This document shows, piece by piece, positions 9,627 to 18,377 of a DNA stretch of 64,000 bases. The notes beneath the pieces were generated by a model. That model saw nothing but the letters and a program-made list of their open reading frames with translations. It was not told where the DNA came from and did no database searches. A program made the translations under genes and the position numbers. The stretch lies in NCBI RefSeq assembly GCF_003026815.1, contig NZ_PYOG01000007.1, forward strand, positions 62,001-126,000, in the 5' to 3' direction. The stretch's first letter is position 1; every line of letters starts with the position of its first letter. The DNA is from Photobacterium damselae (GTDB taxonomy: Bacteria; Pseudomonadota; Gammaproteobacteria; Enterobacterales; Vibrionaceae).

Positions 9627-10793
9627 ATGATAACTCACGTTGGCATTATCGATCAGGATCCAGTAAGACTGATCACCCCCCTTCTTGATCACGGTGTACC
9701 CGCAGACAAGATGATTTTTATTGGTATTGAAAACCAGTATGAGCAATACGAACGTCTCGCTTCAATTCTAACTCCACGTAATATCGAGGTTGAGTTTTTT
9801 GAAGTCCCTGATGTCATCAACATTGCGGCAATTCGTGGCCGGTTAGAAGAATTAGCGGCACGATTAAAAGATACCAGCGGTGAGATTTGGTTTAATGCCA
9901 GTTGTGGTCTTCGCCATCGCTTACTGTCTGCTTATGAAGTGTTCCGTACCTTCCATTGGCCCATCTATGTTATCGAGCCTTACAGTGATGAAATGTGCTG
10001 GCTCTACCCTTCAGATAGAGAACAACAACAAGTTGAAGACCGTATTCAACTAACAGATTACCTGACTATTTTTGGTGCGCGTAGTGAGCTGCCGGAGCAC
10101 AATATTCCTGACTCTTTAAACGAGCAATTATGGGAATTAGGTCAACGTTGGGCAAGTTCCGCACTAGAGTTAGGCCCAGGTCTTGCGACACTAAACTACC
10201 TAGCAACAACGTGTCGTAAAGAACAAAAATTGGATGTTGAGCTAAGCGAAAAACAGCAAGGTTATAAAGAGTTAGGTACATTAATTGCCGATCTTGAAGA
10301 AACTGGAATGGCTCACTACCATGAAGGTATTCTGACCTTTAAACACGAAGAAGCTCGCCGCTTTGCTAATGGCGAATGGCTTGAGAACTTAGTACACCTA
10401 ACTGTTCGAGCTATTCAAAATGAACTGCCAACTATCCAAGATCATTCGTTAGGCGTTCAGGTTTATCGTAAAATTGGTGATCGCGAAGTTCGCAATGAAC
10501 TGGATGTGGCAACGATTGTTAATAACAAACTGCATATTATTGAATGTAAAACAAAAGGTATGCGTGAAGACGGTGATGATACGCTTTATAAGCTAGAATC
10601 CCTTCGAGATTTATTAGGTGGTCTACAAGCTCGTGCCATGTTGGTAAGTTTCCGTCCACTGCGTCATCATGACCTAGTTCGTGCTCAAGATTTGGGACTT
10701 GCCATTATTGGTCCTGATCAACTAGGCGATTTACAAACCCATTTGTATGAATGGCTAAAAGGTGCCGGTGGCCAAGCGCATAATATTGCGTAA
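9627..10793 (+). CDS. CARF-domain / PD-(D/E)XK nuclease-fold protein (VC1899/Card1-like, DUF1887)
   Basis: 388 residues in three parts. Residues 1-150 form a CARF-like Rossmann domain with the ligand loop NASCGLRH at 90-97. Residues about 160-245 look like a winged helix. The C-terminal part has a PD-(D/E)XK core: E250/E253 in GEWLEN, D293 in NELDV, and E306-x-K308 in IIECKTK. The family is that of V. cholerae VC1899 and the cyclic-oligoadenylate-activated Card1/Can2 nucleases of type III CRISPR. Here it stands alone between an exporter and udp, with no cas gene or repeat array in the window. Compared with the usual TGGTK-like loop the ligand motif is altered (SCGLR), so the activator may differ. 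Its terminator follows. Nuclease activity is inferred from the intact catalytic residues; the physiological role is unknown. Confidence 0.85.
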   Translation: MITHVGIIDQDPVRLITPLLDHGVPADKMIFIGIENQYEQYERLASILTPRNIEVEFFEVPDVINIAAIRGRLEELAARLKDTSGEIWFNASCGLRHRLLSAYEVFRTFHWPIYVIEPYSDEMCWLYPSDREQQQVEDRIQLTDYLTIFGARSELPEHNIPDSLNEQLWELGQRWASSALELGPGLATLNYLATTCRKEQKLDVELSEKQQGYKELGTLIADLEETGMAHYHEGILTFKHEEARRFANGEWLENLVHLTVRAIQNELPTIQDHSLGVQVYRKIGDREVRNELDVATIVNNKLHIIECKTKGMREDGDDTLYKLESLRDLLGGLQARAMLVSFRPLRHHDLVRAQDLGLAIIGPDQLGDLQTHLYEWLKGAGGQAHNIA

Positions 10794-10803
10794 TAAAGAA
10801 ATC

Positions 10804-10836
10804 AAAAACGGGAGAGTCTAACTTTCCCGTTTTTTA
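10804..10836 (+). terminator. Terminator of the CARF gene
   Basis: AAAAACGGGA (10804-10813) pairs with TCCCGTTTTT (10825-10834), followed by TATT: a classic intrinsic terminator 10 nt after the stop. Confidence 0.85.
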
Positions 10837-10844
10837 TTACTGAC

Positions 10845-10895
10845 AACAAAAAGCCGATGTTATAGTTGCTCATTAAAAGCGTATAACATCGGCTT
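10845..10895 (-). terminator. Terminator of udp
   Basis: 14-bp perfect stem AAGCCGATGTTATA (10851-10864) / TATAACATCGGCTT (10882-10895). Read on the minus strand it ends in a T run (TTTTTGTTG). Confidence 0.85.
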
Positions 10896-10925
10896 TATTA
10901 GTATTTAATAATGCTCTGATAGCGA

Positions 10926-11693
10926 TTATTCAGCTAGCATGCGACGTGCCGCATCAACAACAACTTTAATTGATTTAGCTTCAGTCTCTTTTAGAGTTGC
11001 GTGATCTGGGATCTCTTTTTGAGTACGGTTAATAATTACACCCGCAACACAACCCGCGCGTAGACCTGAACTTGCACACATAGTTAATAGTGTTGCAGAT
11101 TCCATCTCAAAGTTCAGAACACCCATTTCTTGCCACTCTTTCATTGAGCCTTGGAAACGACGAACAACACGACCTGTGAATGTGTCATAGCGCTCTTGAC
11201 CTGGGTAGAAAGTATCGCTTGATGCAGTAACACCAGTATGAACAGTTAAACCTTCATCATCACAAGCATTCTTCATTGCAGTTGCCACATCAAAGTCAGC
11301 AACAGCAGGGAATTCCATTGGAGCAAAGTGTAGACTTGCGCCATCTAAGCGAACAGAACCAATAGTTACGATCATATCGCCGACGTTGATATTAGGCTGA
11401 ATAGCACCAGTTGTACCAACACGTAAGAATGTACGAACGCCTAATTGCGCAAGTTCTTCCACTGCAATCGATGTTGATGGACCACCGATACCGGTAGAAC
11501 AAACAACAACAGATTTACCATCTAATTTTGCACGGTAAACAGTGTATTCACGAGAGCTAGCAAGAAACTCAGGCTCATCCATAAGATTAGCAATTTTTTC
11601 AACACGAGCTGGATCGCCTGGAATGATAGCAAGCGTTGCGCCATTAAGATCAGCTTGATTCACGCCTAGGTGGAAAACTTTGTTGTCAGACAT
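10926..11693 (-). CDS. udp: Uridine phosphorylase
   Basis: 255 residues, against 253 in E. coli Udp. It splits uridine with phosphate into uracil and ribose-1-phosphate in the cytoplasm for nucleoside salvage. Visible family motifs are [12 protein letters not shown] (23-34, phosphate site), the GTTGA loop (93-97), the purine/uridine-phosphorylase pattern around GIGGPSTS (68-75), and EMESATL (near 197-203, ribose-binding). Single gene with its own terminator. Two CRP-like palindromes lie 211-280 bp upstream, in line with CRP/CytR control known for enteric udp; the control here is inferred. Confidence 0.95.
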   Translation of the reverse strand: MSDNKVFHLGVNQADLNGATLAIIPGDPARVEKIANLMDEPEFLASSREYTVYRAKLDGKSVVVCSTGIGGPSTSIAVEELAQLGVRTFLRVGTTGAIQPNINVGDMIVTIGSVRLDGASLHFAPMEFPAVADFDVATAMKNACDDEGLTVHTGVTASSDTFYPGQERYDTFTGRVVRRFQGSMKEWQEMGVLNFEMESATLLTMCASSGLRAGCVAGVIINRTQKEIPDHATLKETEAKSIKVVVDAARRMLAE

Positions 11694-11903
11694 AATCTTA
11701 TCCTTTTTTGTCTTGCCGCTCTGAGGTAGGTACAGAAATTATCGGCTCATGAATTATGATAATTTTCGACAGTGTTTAGTCACAAATAATTATGAGTATA
11801 AGCACTCTCGAAACTTGTAAAAAGCAGAAAAAAGATACACTTCACTTGGCATCTTTCCTCTCAAGAACATGTCATAACCATAGCTGATAGATTCAGAGAA
11901 TTA

Positions 11904-11919
11904 AGTGATAAAAATCACA
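11904..11919. promoter_or_regulatory. CRP-like site upstream of udp (proximal)
   Basis: AGTGA-TAAAAA-TCACA, differing from the CRP core TGTGA-N6-TCACA at one position, with AT-rich flanks. It lies about 210 bp upstream of the udp start; the next gene on the other side (zntA) ends here, so udp is the only plausible target. Confidence 0.6.
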
Positions 11920-11956
11920 TATAACGAAACATTTTTATTTTCAGATTTCAACTTTT

Positions 11957-11972
11957 AGTGATTTAAATCACA
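11957..11972. promoter_or_regulatory. CRP-like site upstream of udp (distal)
   Basis: AGTGA-TTTAAA-TCACA, again one mismatch to the CRP core, 53 bp centre-to-centre from the proximal site. Two spaced CRP sites are what CRP/CytR promoters of nucleoside genes use (established for E. coli udp/deo); CytR involvement here is inference. Confidence 0.6.
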
Positions 11973-12111
11973 CTTTAACGTTTGCTTTTGTCGTGTATCA
12001 CAAAATTAAGTCATATCAAGTGACAACCAATTCAGCTCCTTTTAGACAAAAACTTGTTCATTTCAGTCAAATAAGCACTCATTATTTTAAGCCGTAAAAA
12101 TCTCTAGAGAC

Positions 12112-12141
12112 AAAAAAGCGGTACCTTTCGATACCGCTTTT
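12112..12141 (-). terminator. Terminator of the zntA-like gene
   Basis: AAAAGCGGTA / TACCGCTTTT stem (12114-12123 with 12132-12141); read on the minus strand it runs into TTTTTTG. Located 18 nt downstream of the stop codon. Confidence 0.85.
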
Positions 12142-12158
12142 AGTTAATGGTTAAACCA

Positions 12159-14630
12159 TCATACTTTTGATTTAAATTTTAATAGCCTTAATGCATTCAA
12201 TGTAACTAATGCTGTAGCGCCACTATCTGCTAAGACCGCGACCCAAAGACCGGTAAATCCAAGTAAGGTCGTTACCAAAAACAGAGCTTTTAAACCAAGT
12301 GCCAATGTAATGTTTTGGCGAATGTTGGCCAGTGTTGCACGAGAAAGCTCAATCATAACAGGCAGTTCAGCCACTCGATTATGAGTCAAAGCGGCTTCAG
12401 CTGTTTCAAGGGCAACATCAGTACCGCCACCCATCGCAATACCAATTGAAGCTGTTTTCATTGCTGGAGCATCATTGATACCATCACCAACCATCGCAAC
12501 ATGGGCTTTTTCTGTCGCTTTACGAACCTCTGTTACTTTGTCTTCAGGCAATAAGCTGGCTCTAAACTCCATATTACCTAACTCACTGGCAATTGCTTGA
12601 GCCGCCCTTGGGTTATCACCAGTTAGCATTAAAGAGCGAACGCCGAGTTTTTCAAGCTTTCGTACCGCATCAATAGCATCTTTTCGTAAATTATCTCGCC
12701 AAGCAATAAGTCCTACCGCATGACCATTACGAACAGCAACCACTAATGTCTTTCCTTGTGATTCTAATGCAAGAGCTTGTTCTTTCTGATTGTCTGAAAG
12801 TTGAATGTCTTGTGGCAGACGATCTGCGGCACAAAGCATAAAATGATCGCCTTCTGTCACCCCTTGAATGCCTCGACCAACAATGGCTTGACGTTCATCA
12901 GCTTCAGACAGAGGTAAAGAGCGTTCTTTTGCTAAATTAACAACCGCCATAGCCAGTGGATGTAATGATCCCATCTCAACAGCTGCCGCTTGGCGCAGTA
13001 ATTTATCATCATCGCCATCCCAACTCACAGCATCAGTCACAACAGGTTTACCCTCTGTTAGAGTACCTGTTTTATCAAAAGCGACCACTTCAACATGACC
13101 CAATTGCTCTAATGCTGCTCCACCTTTAATTAGCGCACCATGACGAGCAGCAGCAGCTAAACCCGAGGTAATAGCGGCAGGCGTTGAAATAACCAATGCA
13201 CAAGGACAAGCAATAAGAAGTAGCGTTAAACCTTTATAGATCCATGTATCCCATACCCCACCAAAAAATAGCGGTGGTACAACAATCACTAACGCAGCAA
13301 GACCAATCATCGCAGGGGTATACCAACGACTGAATTTATCTAAGAAGCGTTCTAAAGGAGCCTTCCGAGCCTCGGCATCTTCAATAAGGTGAAGAATACG
13401 ATCAATGGCATTTTCGCCTTGTGCCGAGATGATGGTCAAACGCACGACTTTATCAACCACCATACAACCAGCCATCACTTTCTCGCCCAGTTGACGCTCA
13501 ACAGGAACAGATTCCCCTGTTAATGCACTTTCATCAAAACTAACAGAAGATGTTAAAATTTGACCGTCGGCAGGTAAGCGTGAACCAGGAGCGACTTCGA
13601 TGATATCACCCGGTTTTAATTCACTGGCTGGCACTTTTTTCTGCTCACCATTAGGTAAAATAACCGTAGCCTCTTCTGGCACCAATGCCATTAATGCTTG
13701 AACTCCACTACGAGCGCGAGACGCAGCATAACCTTCGAGTTGCTCACCAATTAAAAACAGCAAAATAACCATCGCAGCTTCAGCTGTATCACCTAAATAG
13801 AGCGCACCAATAGCAGCCACACTCATCAAGGTTTCAATCGAGAAAGGAGAACCCGATTTAGCTAATTTAATGGCTTTAATCGCGACAGGATATAGACCAA
13901 CAAGCGTTGTTAAAGTAAACGCAGCAAGACCAATAGAGTGAGAAAATTGATTAATGATTGCCGAAATCAACATTAGTCCAGCAATAATCAAAACAGCAAG
14001 ATGCTGCTGCCAAAAAGGCTGTTTTACTTCAGAGCTTTTTTGGTTAGCAGAAAGTAAAGTAAAACCTGTCTGTAATGATTTCTGTTCGATCAACGACTTG
14101 ATGGTTGCCGCATCACCACTATGACTTTTGGTATTTACAATTAACTTCTCAGTTGCAAACATCACCTTCGCGGTTTCAACTGGCTCTAAAGAAGTGATCG
14201 CTTTTTCAAGTTTAGCTGCACAGCTAGGACAATCCATCCCATCAACTTTCCAGCTCAATGTTAAGCCATGAGAATTGTGTGCCAGTTGATCTGCTAATTG
14301 TTGTTCTTGCTCTTTTGACATAGCAGGAGTTGTAGAGCAGCATTGAGAGCCGTGGTCATGATGGTCATGGTCATGGTCATGGTCATGGTCATGGTCAGTA
14401 TGATGATGAGATGACTCTATATGAGAAGAGGATTGCCGGCCATCACCACCAGAATCATCTCCCGATTCAGACTCTGATGAACAAGCATTAGAGACTGAAC
14501 AGCAGCTAGAAGCAGAGCTCTGACAACAAGTATCCAAACTTGCATGTTCAACTTGAACCGTTGCCTTTGTCGTACCAACAGGTTTAACGGCATGAATATG
14601 AGGTTTTTTGTTATTACATTGCGCACACAT
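12159..14630 (-). CDS. zntA: P1B-type heavy-metal ATPase (Zn/Cd/Pb export)
   Basis: 823 residues from the second ATG (14630). That start is preferred because AAGGAG lies 7 nt before it but only 1 nt before the upstream ATG at 14636. Residues 1-100 are unusual: CxxC, several CC pairs and a His-Asp run of about 17 residues. Then come the heavy-metal-associated domain with GMDCPSC (about 131-137), membrane helices, TGES (actuator), CPC in the transport helix, the phosphorylation site DKTGT, and GDGINDAPA. These define a metal-exporting ATPase of the ZntA (Zn2+, Cd2+, Pb2+) type in the inner membrane. A MerR-type operator lies 60-80 bp upstream. Alternative metals cannot be excluded. Confidence 0.92.
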   Translation of the reverse strand: MCAQCNNKKPHIHAVKPVGTTKATVQVEHASLDTCCQSSASSCCSVSNACSSESESGDDSGGDGRQSSSHIESSHHHTDHDHDHDHDHDHHDHGSQCCSTTPAMSKEQEQQLADQLAHNSHGLTLSWKVDGMDCPSCAAKLEKAITSLEPVETAKVMFATEKLIVNTKSHSGDAATIKSLIEQKSLQTGFTLLSANQKSSEVKQPFWQQHLAVLIIAGLMLISAIINQFSHSIGLAAFTLTTLVGLYPVAIKAIKLAKSGSPFSIETLMSVAAIGALYLGDTAEAAMVILLFLIGEQLEGYAASRARSGVQALMALVPEEATVILPNGEQKKVPASELKPGDIIEVAPGSRLPADGQILTSSVSFDESALTGESVPVERQLGEKVMAGCMVVDKVVRLTIISAQGENAIDRILHLIEDAEARKAPLERFLDKFSRWYTPAMIGLAALVIVVPPLFFGGVWDTWIYKGLTLLLIACPCALVISTPAAITSGLAAAARHGALIKGGAALEQLGHVEVVAFDKTGTLTEGKPVVTDAVSWDGDDDKLLRQAAAVEMGSLHPLAMAVVNLAKERSLPLSEADERQAIVGRGIQGVTEGDHFMLCAADRLPQDIQLSDNQKEQALALESQGKTLVVAVRNGHAVGLIAWRDNLRKDAIDAVRKLEKLGVRSLMLTGDNPRAAQAIASELGNMEFRASLLPEDKVTEVRKATEKAHVAMVGDGINDAPAMKTASIGIAMGGGTDVALETAEAALTHNRVAELPVMIELSRATLANIRQNITLALGLKALFLVTTLLGFTGLWVAVLADSGATALVTLNALRLLKFKSKV
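14361..14396 (-). repeat. Six tandem ATGGTC hexamers encoding the His-Asp run of ZntA
   Basis: Six perfect copies of a 6-bp unit (14361-14396), in frame, specifying alternating His and Asp. A perfect hexamer array can expand or contract without frameshift, so the length of this metal-binding stretch may vary between strains. Confidence 0.9.
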
Positions 14631-14691
14631 GATCATTCTCCTTTTGTGTACTCAACCCACTATGGGCTTTTAAATTCTGTAATAACTATAA

Positions 14692-14713
14692 ACCTTGGAG
14701 TTAAGTCCAAGGT
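14692..14713 (-). promoter_or_regulatory. MerR-family (ZntR/CadR/PbrR-like) operator in the zntA promoter
   Basis: Palindrome ACCTTGGA-N6-TCCAAGGT. Read on the minus strand it sits between a -35 TTGACC and a -10-like TTATAG/TATAGT with a 19-20 bp spacer, longer than the normal 17 bp. This over-long spacer filled with an inverted repeat is the hallmark of MerR-activated metal promoters. No merR/zntR gene lies in the window, so the regulator acts from elsewhere. Confidence 0.85.
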
Positions 14714-14728
14714 CAATATTAAAATTGC

Positions 14729-14773
14729 TTATACCCAAGTAAATTCTCCACCTTGACGGTTACTTGGGTATAT
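14729..14773. repeat. Palindromic intergenic repeat, ACCCAAGTAA family (site 1)
   Basis: TATACCCAAGTAA (14730-14742) is repeated inverted as TTACTTGGGTATA (14760-14772) around a 17-nt centre. It lies just downstream of the small receiver gene and could end its transcript. Related copies occur at 24074 and 28428. Confidence 0.75.
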
Positions 14774-14799
14774 CTTGAGCAAATAAAGCAGCAAATGAA

Positions 14800-15273
14800 T
14801 TAGCGTAGACGTCGATACACAACCGAATTATCTAAAATCTCATTCCACGGCTGATAGTCTAACCCCATATCAAAAATGTATTCTGTAATTAAAGTGCGGG
14901 CAGAGGTCAATAATTGTTCCGCTTTCCATGGTTTCTCAAAATAACTTTCAATTCGAGCTAGGTTAATCGCTTCGATGGTATCTTGATGTGTAGCCTGCCC
15001 TGTTAACAACACTTTTTTAGTGTGCACAAAACGGGCATCTTGTGAGATTTCAGTGAGTAGTTCGACTCCTGTTTTTCCTGGCATAACATGATCTGAAATC
15101 ACCAAAGCAATAAATTCACCCTCAGCATCAAGATCATCCATAAGTTCTAATGCTTCATCTGCTGACTCACAATCTTCAACATTAAAAAAATCATTCAGCG
15201 GTGCGAGATCTTTTAACACCGCACTGAGCACTTCTCGTTGATCATCAACACAGATAATATTGAGTTTTTCCAT
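14800..15273 (-). CDS. Stand-alone response-regulator receiver protein (pair 1)
   Basis: 157 residues, one receiver domain and no output domain. Acidic pair VDD (9-11), phospho-acceptor D61 in ISDHVMP, Thr in LLTGQA, and Lys in FEKPW are all present; a short C-terminal tail ends in NEILD...YRRLR. ATG 15273 is chosen over 15279 because AAGGG sits directly against the latter. It starts 9 nt after the kinase stop codon, so the two are an operon. Closely similar to the receiver protein at 22410-22910. The downstream target is unknown; single-domain receivers usually act by protein-protein contact or in phosphorelays. Confidence 0.88.
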   Translation of the reverse strand: MEKLNIICVDDQREVLSAVLKDLAPLNDFFNVEDCESADEALELMDDLDAEGEFIALVISDHVMPGKTGVELLTEISQDARFVHTKKVLLTGQATHQDTIEAINLARIESYFEKPWKAEQLLTSARTLITEYIFDMGLDYQPWNEILDNSVVYRRLR

Positions 15274-15282
15274 AACCATCCC

Positions 15283-16611
15283 TTACGCTATTGGTAATTT
15301 AATCCTAAATTTTGTCCGTTCAGTATCACTCTTTAGGGCTACTGTTCCGCCATAACTGTCGACAATACGTTGTACAATCGAAAGTCCCAGTCCAAGTCCA
15401 AACGATAATCCGCCTTTCTTGGTGGTGAAATTTGGCTGAAAAATCTTACGCCGAGTAGCCTCATCTATCATCGGGCCGTTGTTGCTGATCGTAATGAGTA
15501 ACCGATTTTTTGAATGACGAGTGATAATTTCAATTGTTGGCTCTTCTGTATTTTCTAGCGCATCACATGCATTCTTGATGATATTGACCCATACTTGAAC
15601 CAATTCGGTTGTACTGGCCGTAATCGTTGGTAGCGTTGCTGAATGAGTCACAACATTAACACGGCGCAAATTACTCTGTAGCAGAGCCAGTGATTTATGA
15701 ATCGTGTCATTAACATCTACGTCGGTCTGCCGATCTTGATCGCTGCCACCTAATTGCTTAACCGAACGCACGATACTCGCAGCATGTTTTGCCGCAATTT
15801 TCATATCATGCAGATCACGTCCGATATCCCAATACTGCAAAGCCATATCCAAATCATTGAGCCAATCTGGCGTAATATCACCATTAGGCACCGCTCTGGC
15901 TAATAACTTAGCTTGCTCACGCGATAACGATGGATATTGTGCCATCAGCGCTTTGCTACGAACACGAACATCAGCCGAGCCTGATTGCTGCCCAGATTCT
16001 ATCCCCTGTTCAATAAAAGCAATGGCTTGAGGACGCTGAACTTCAAGTTGCTGACATAAAGCTTGTTGCAGACTTTCCGTTTTACTGCTTAATACACCCA
16101 CAGCATTATTGAGCTCATGAGCAATGCCTGCGGCTAACTGACCTAATGTCGTTAACTGCTCAGAGGCATACAGTTTTTGCAGTGCTTTTTCCTTCTCGAT
16201 CGCTTGTAAACCGGTAAGCATCTGCCTTTGAGCCAACTCATGAACCATCACAGGCATAAATTGCTCCACCAGCGAGCCATACAGTTCGGGTTCAACTGCT
16301 TTTGTTGATGCATCAATCCAAGCAATTTCACTGTCTTTTTCAGCAATAACTGTTGTGGAAGCCATTAGCGTCTGAGCAAAAAAGCTGTGTACCCCAAAAA
16401 ACATGCCTTGTTCAACTCGAAATACTTTTGCCGTAAGCCCAGTTGCCTCATTAAGCAGATAACCCGATAGTTCGCCTTTTTTTACCCAATATAGGCGATC
16501 GTTATAACCATTTTGCTGTAGTACTTGAGTGCCCGTACTCACCGCTTGAGTACGAGCTGACTCACGGAAATACACATCAATGATTCTCTGTAACGCTTTA
16601 GGTTGATGCAT
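15283..16611 (-). CDS. Histidine kinase with N-terminal cyclic-nucleotide-binding-like domain (pair 1)
   Basis: 442 residues without membrane segments. Residues about 20-105 form a cAMP-receptor-like effector fold (VLQQNGYNDRLYWVKKGELS, then a GMFFGVHSF turn). The H-box is GQLAAGIAHELNN, with H165 as phospho-acceptor. The C-terminal ATPase domain has the N-box (IIKNACDAL), GPMID and GLGLGLSIVQRI. It is therefore a soluble kinase whose sensing part may bind a nucleotide or other small ligand. AAGGA lies 5 nt before the ATG. Placed between an SLC13 transporter (19 bp upstream, same strand) and its receiver partner, so all three may be cotranscribed. Confidence 0.9.
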   Translation of the reverse strand: MHQPKALQRIIDVYFRESARTQAVSTGTQVLQQNGYNDRLYWVKKGELSGYLLNEATGLTAKVFRVEQGMFFGVHSFFAQTLMASTTVIAEKDSEIAWIDASTKAVEPELYGSLVEQFMPVMVHELAQRQMLTGLQAIEKEKALQKLYASEQLTTLGQLAAGIAHELNNAVGVLSSKTESLQQALCQQLEVQRPQAIAFIEQGIESGQQSGSADVRVRSKALMAQYPSLSREQAKLLARAVPNGDITPDWLNDLDMALQYWDIGRDLHDMKIAAKHAASIVRSVKQLGGSDQDRQTDVDVNDTIHKSLALLQSNLRRVNVVTHSATLPTITASTTELVQVWVNIIKNACDALENTEEPTIEIITRHSKNRLLITISNNGPMIDEATRRKIFQPNFTTKKGGLSFGLGLGLSIVQRIVDSYGGTVALKSDTERTKFRIKLPIA

Positions 16612-16629
16612 ATATTTCCTTATTTAACA

Positions 16630-18045
16630 TCAAATATGATCGATAAGATGGAGCAACCAAATCATCGCAAAACTTAAGATGACACCAACCACACCAATGA
16701 CCACACCCACTCGAGCCATTTGATTGCTTTCAACATGACCAGTTGCATGAGCAAGCGCATTAGGTGGTGTACTAATAGGAAGCGACATACCAAGAGATGC
16801 AGCAAAGGTAACCACTAAAATCAGCGTAATTTCGCCCCCTAGCGGCACTAATGAAGTCATCGATGTACCCAAGGCAGCCATAATCGGCATCAGCAAGTTT
16901 GCCGTCGCGGTATGAGACATAAAGTTCGCCATCAGAAGACACAATACAGCAGAACCAATTAGCACAACGTATGGCGAATAATCATCAAATGGGATGCTAT
17001 GAACCATCAATCGCGCTAAACCAGTCTGATCAAGAGCTAAACCTAAAGCGATACCACCGGAGACCAACCATAAAACATCCCATGAAATCTTTTTCAGATC
17101 TTCTTTATTGATAATTCCAGTAAGCGAAAAAATAGCCACTGGAATTAAAGCAACAGTATAAGAGTTCATGCCATGTGTTGAGCCCATAAGCCAGAGCAAA
17201 ATGGTTAGACCAAAGGTAATGTAAACCGTAATAGCTTTAGGTGTTTTTAAGAATTTACCTTTAATAGCAAGCTCAATCTTTTGTTGATCGGCAGGATACA
17301 GTGCATTTAATAGCACCCACGCGAACATCAATAAAATAAAGACAAACGGCACACCAAAGAACATCCACTCACCAAAAGTGATCATATTCTCGGCACTCAG
17401 ATATTTTAATGCGATAGCGTTAGGTGGAGTACCAATCGGTGTACCAATACCGCCAATATTTGCCGCAACAGGAATACACAGTGCAAAGGCGATCTTCCCA
17501 GGATCTTTAGCACCAAATAAAGCGATAACAGGAGCTAAAATAGATAACATCATTGCGGTGGTTGCGGTGTTAGACATAAACATCGAAAAAATAGCAGTGA
17601 TGAGCATCAAACCCAGCATGACGTATTTAGGTTGTGTACCAAAAGGCTTTAATAGCACTCGTGCCAAATTAACATCAAGACGATATTTTGTAGCTGCCAT
17701 AGCAAGAAAGAATCCACCTAAAAACAGCATAATAATAGGGCTTGCAAAAGTTGCCATGATATCGCTGTAATTCAGTAACTCGCCAAAATGAGGCTCTCCT
17801 GCACCTTGCTGGAAGAGGAAAAAGCCTTTATTTGAGAGCAAAAGCAGTTCAAGAACAATGATCACAACAGATGTAGCATAAATAGGAATAGGTTCAAGAA
17901 CCCAACAAAGTGCAGCCAGTAAGAAAATAGCTATCACTCGTTGCTGAATAACAGTCAGCCCCTCAACTGGAAATGCCTCTGCAGGAAGTAATACAACTAA
18001 TAGAGGAATGAGGATCGGCACGATATACTTAATGTATTGACGCAT
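16630..18045 (-). CDS. SLC13/DASS-family anion (dicarboxylate or sulfate) : Na+ symporter
   Basis: 471 residues, about 11-12 hydrophobic segments. The two family signature loops are present: SNTATTAMM with GTPPNA in the first half (about 157-210), and SHTATANLL with STPPNALAHATG in the second (about 375-435). These form the substrate and Na+ sites in VcINDY-type carriers. Substrates in the family include succinate, fumarate, citrate and sulfate; which one applies cannot be read here. The gene is followed after 18 bp by the kinase of pair 1, suggesting that the signalling pair may govern or respond to this uptake. Confidence 0.88.
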   Translation of the reverse strand: MRQYIKYIVPILIPLLVVLLPAEAFPVEGLTVIQQRVIAIFLLAALCWVLEPIPIYATSVVIIVLELLLLSNKGFFLFQQGAGEPHFGELLNYSDIMATFASPIIMLFLGGFFLAMAATKYRLDVNLARVLLKPFGTQPKYVMLGLMLITAIFSMFMSNTATTAMMLSILAPVIALFGAKDPGKIAFALCIPVAANIGGIGTPIGTPPNAIALKYLSAENMITFGEWMFFGVPFVFILLMFAWVLLNALYPADQQKIELAIKGKFLKTPKAITVYITFGLTILLWLMGSTHGMNSYTVALIPVAIFSLTGIINKEDLKKISWDVLWLVSGGIALGLALDQTGLARLMVHSIPFDDYSPYVVLIGSAVLCLLMANFMSHTATANLLMPIMAALGTSMTSLVPLGGEITLILVVTFAASLGMSLPISTPPNALAHATGHVESNQMARVGVVIGVVGVILSFAMIWLLHLIDHI

Positions 18046-18321
18046 AACAACTTAGTCCCTTAAATAACAAATCTTTTGATAGCGCAATAGACCGAGAATC
18101 AGCTCAGTCGATGCGTATCTTATGGCAATCCTTGCCTCTGCCACTTTTATATCTAATTGGCACATCTAAAAATGAACAAATTGGATATCAAAGTACGCTG
18201 TTACATTTAGCTCGGCTCTATTTTGGATAGCTATGACAATGTTTTCCCCGAGTTAGATCAATAATTCGACGAAATATGAAAAACTTTTTTAGAAGAATGG
18301 GTTATTAAAGGCGAGAAACAG
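18046..18321. other. Intergenic region upstream of the SLC13 gene
   Basis: 276 bp before the hairpin of the CBS gene. It must hold the SLC13 promoter. There is a TTGGATATCAAAG string at 18179-18191, but no operator I can name. Confidence 0.4.
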
Positions 18322-18345
18322 AAAAAAAGCGCCCACAAGGAGCGC
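18322..18345 (-). terminator. Terminator of the CBS-domain gene
   Basis: GCGC(T)CC-TTGT-GGGCGC on the minus strand (one bulged base), followed by seven T's (18322-18328 complement). Confidence 0.75.
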
Positions 18346-18377
18346 AAGAAAGAGAGATTACGATCAGAACAACGAGT

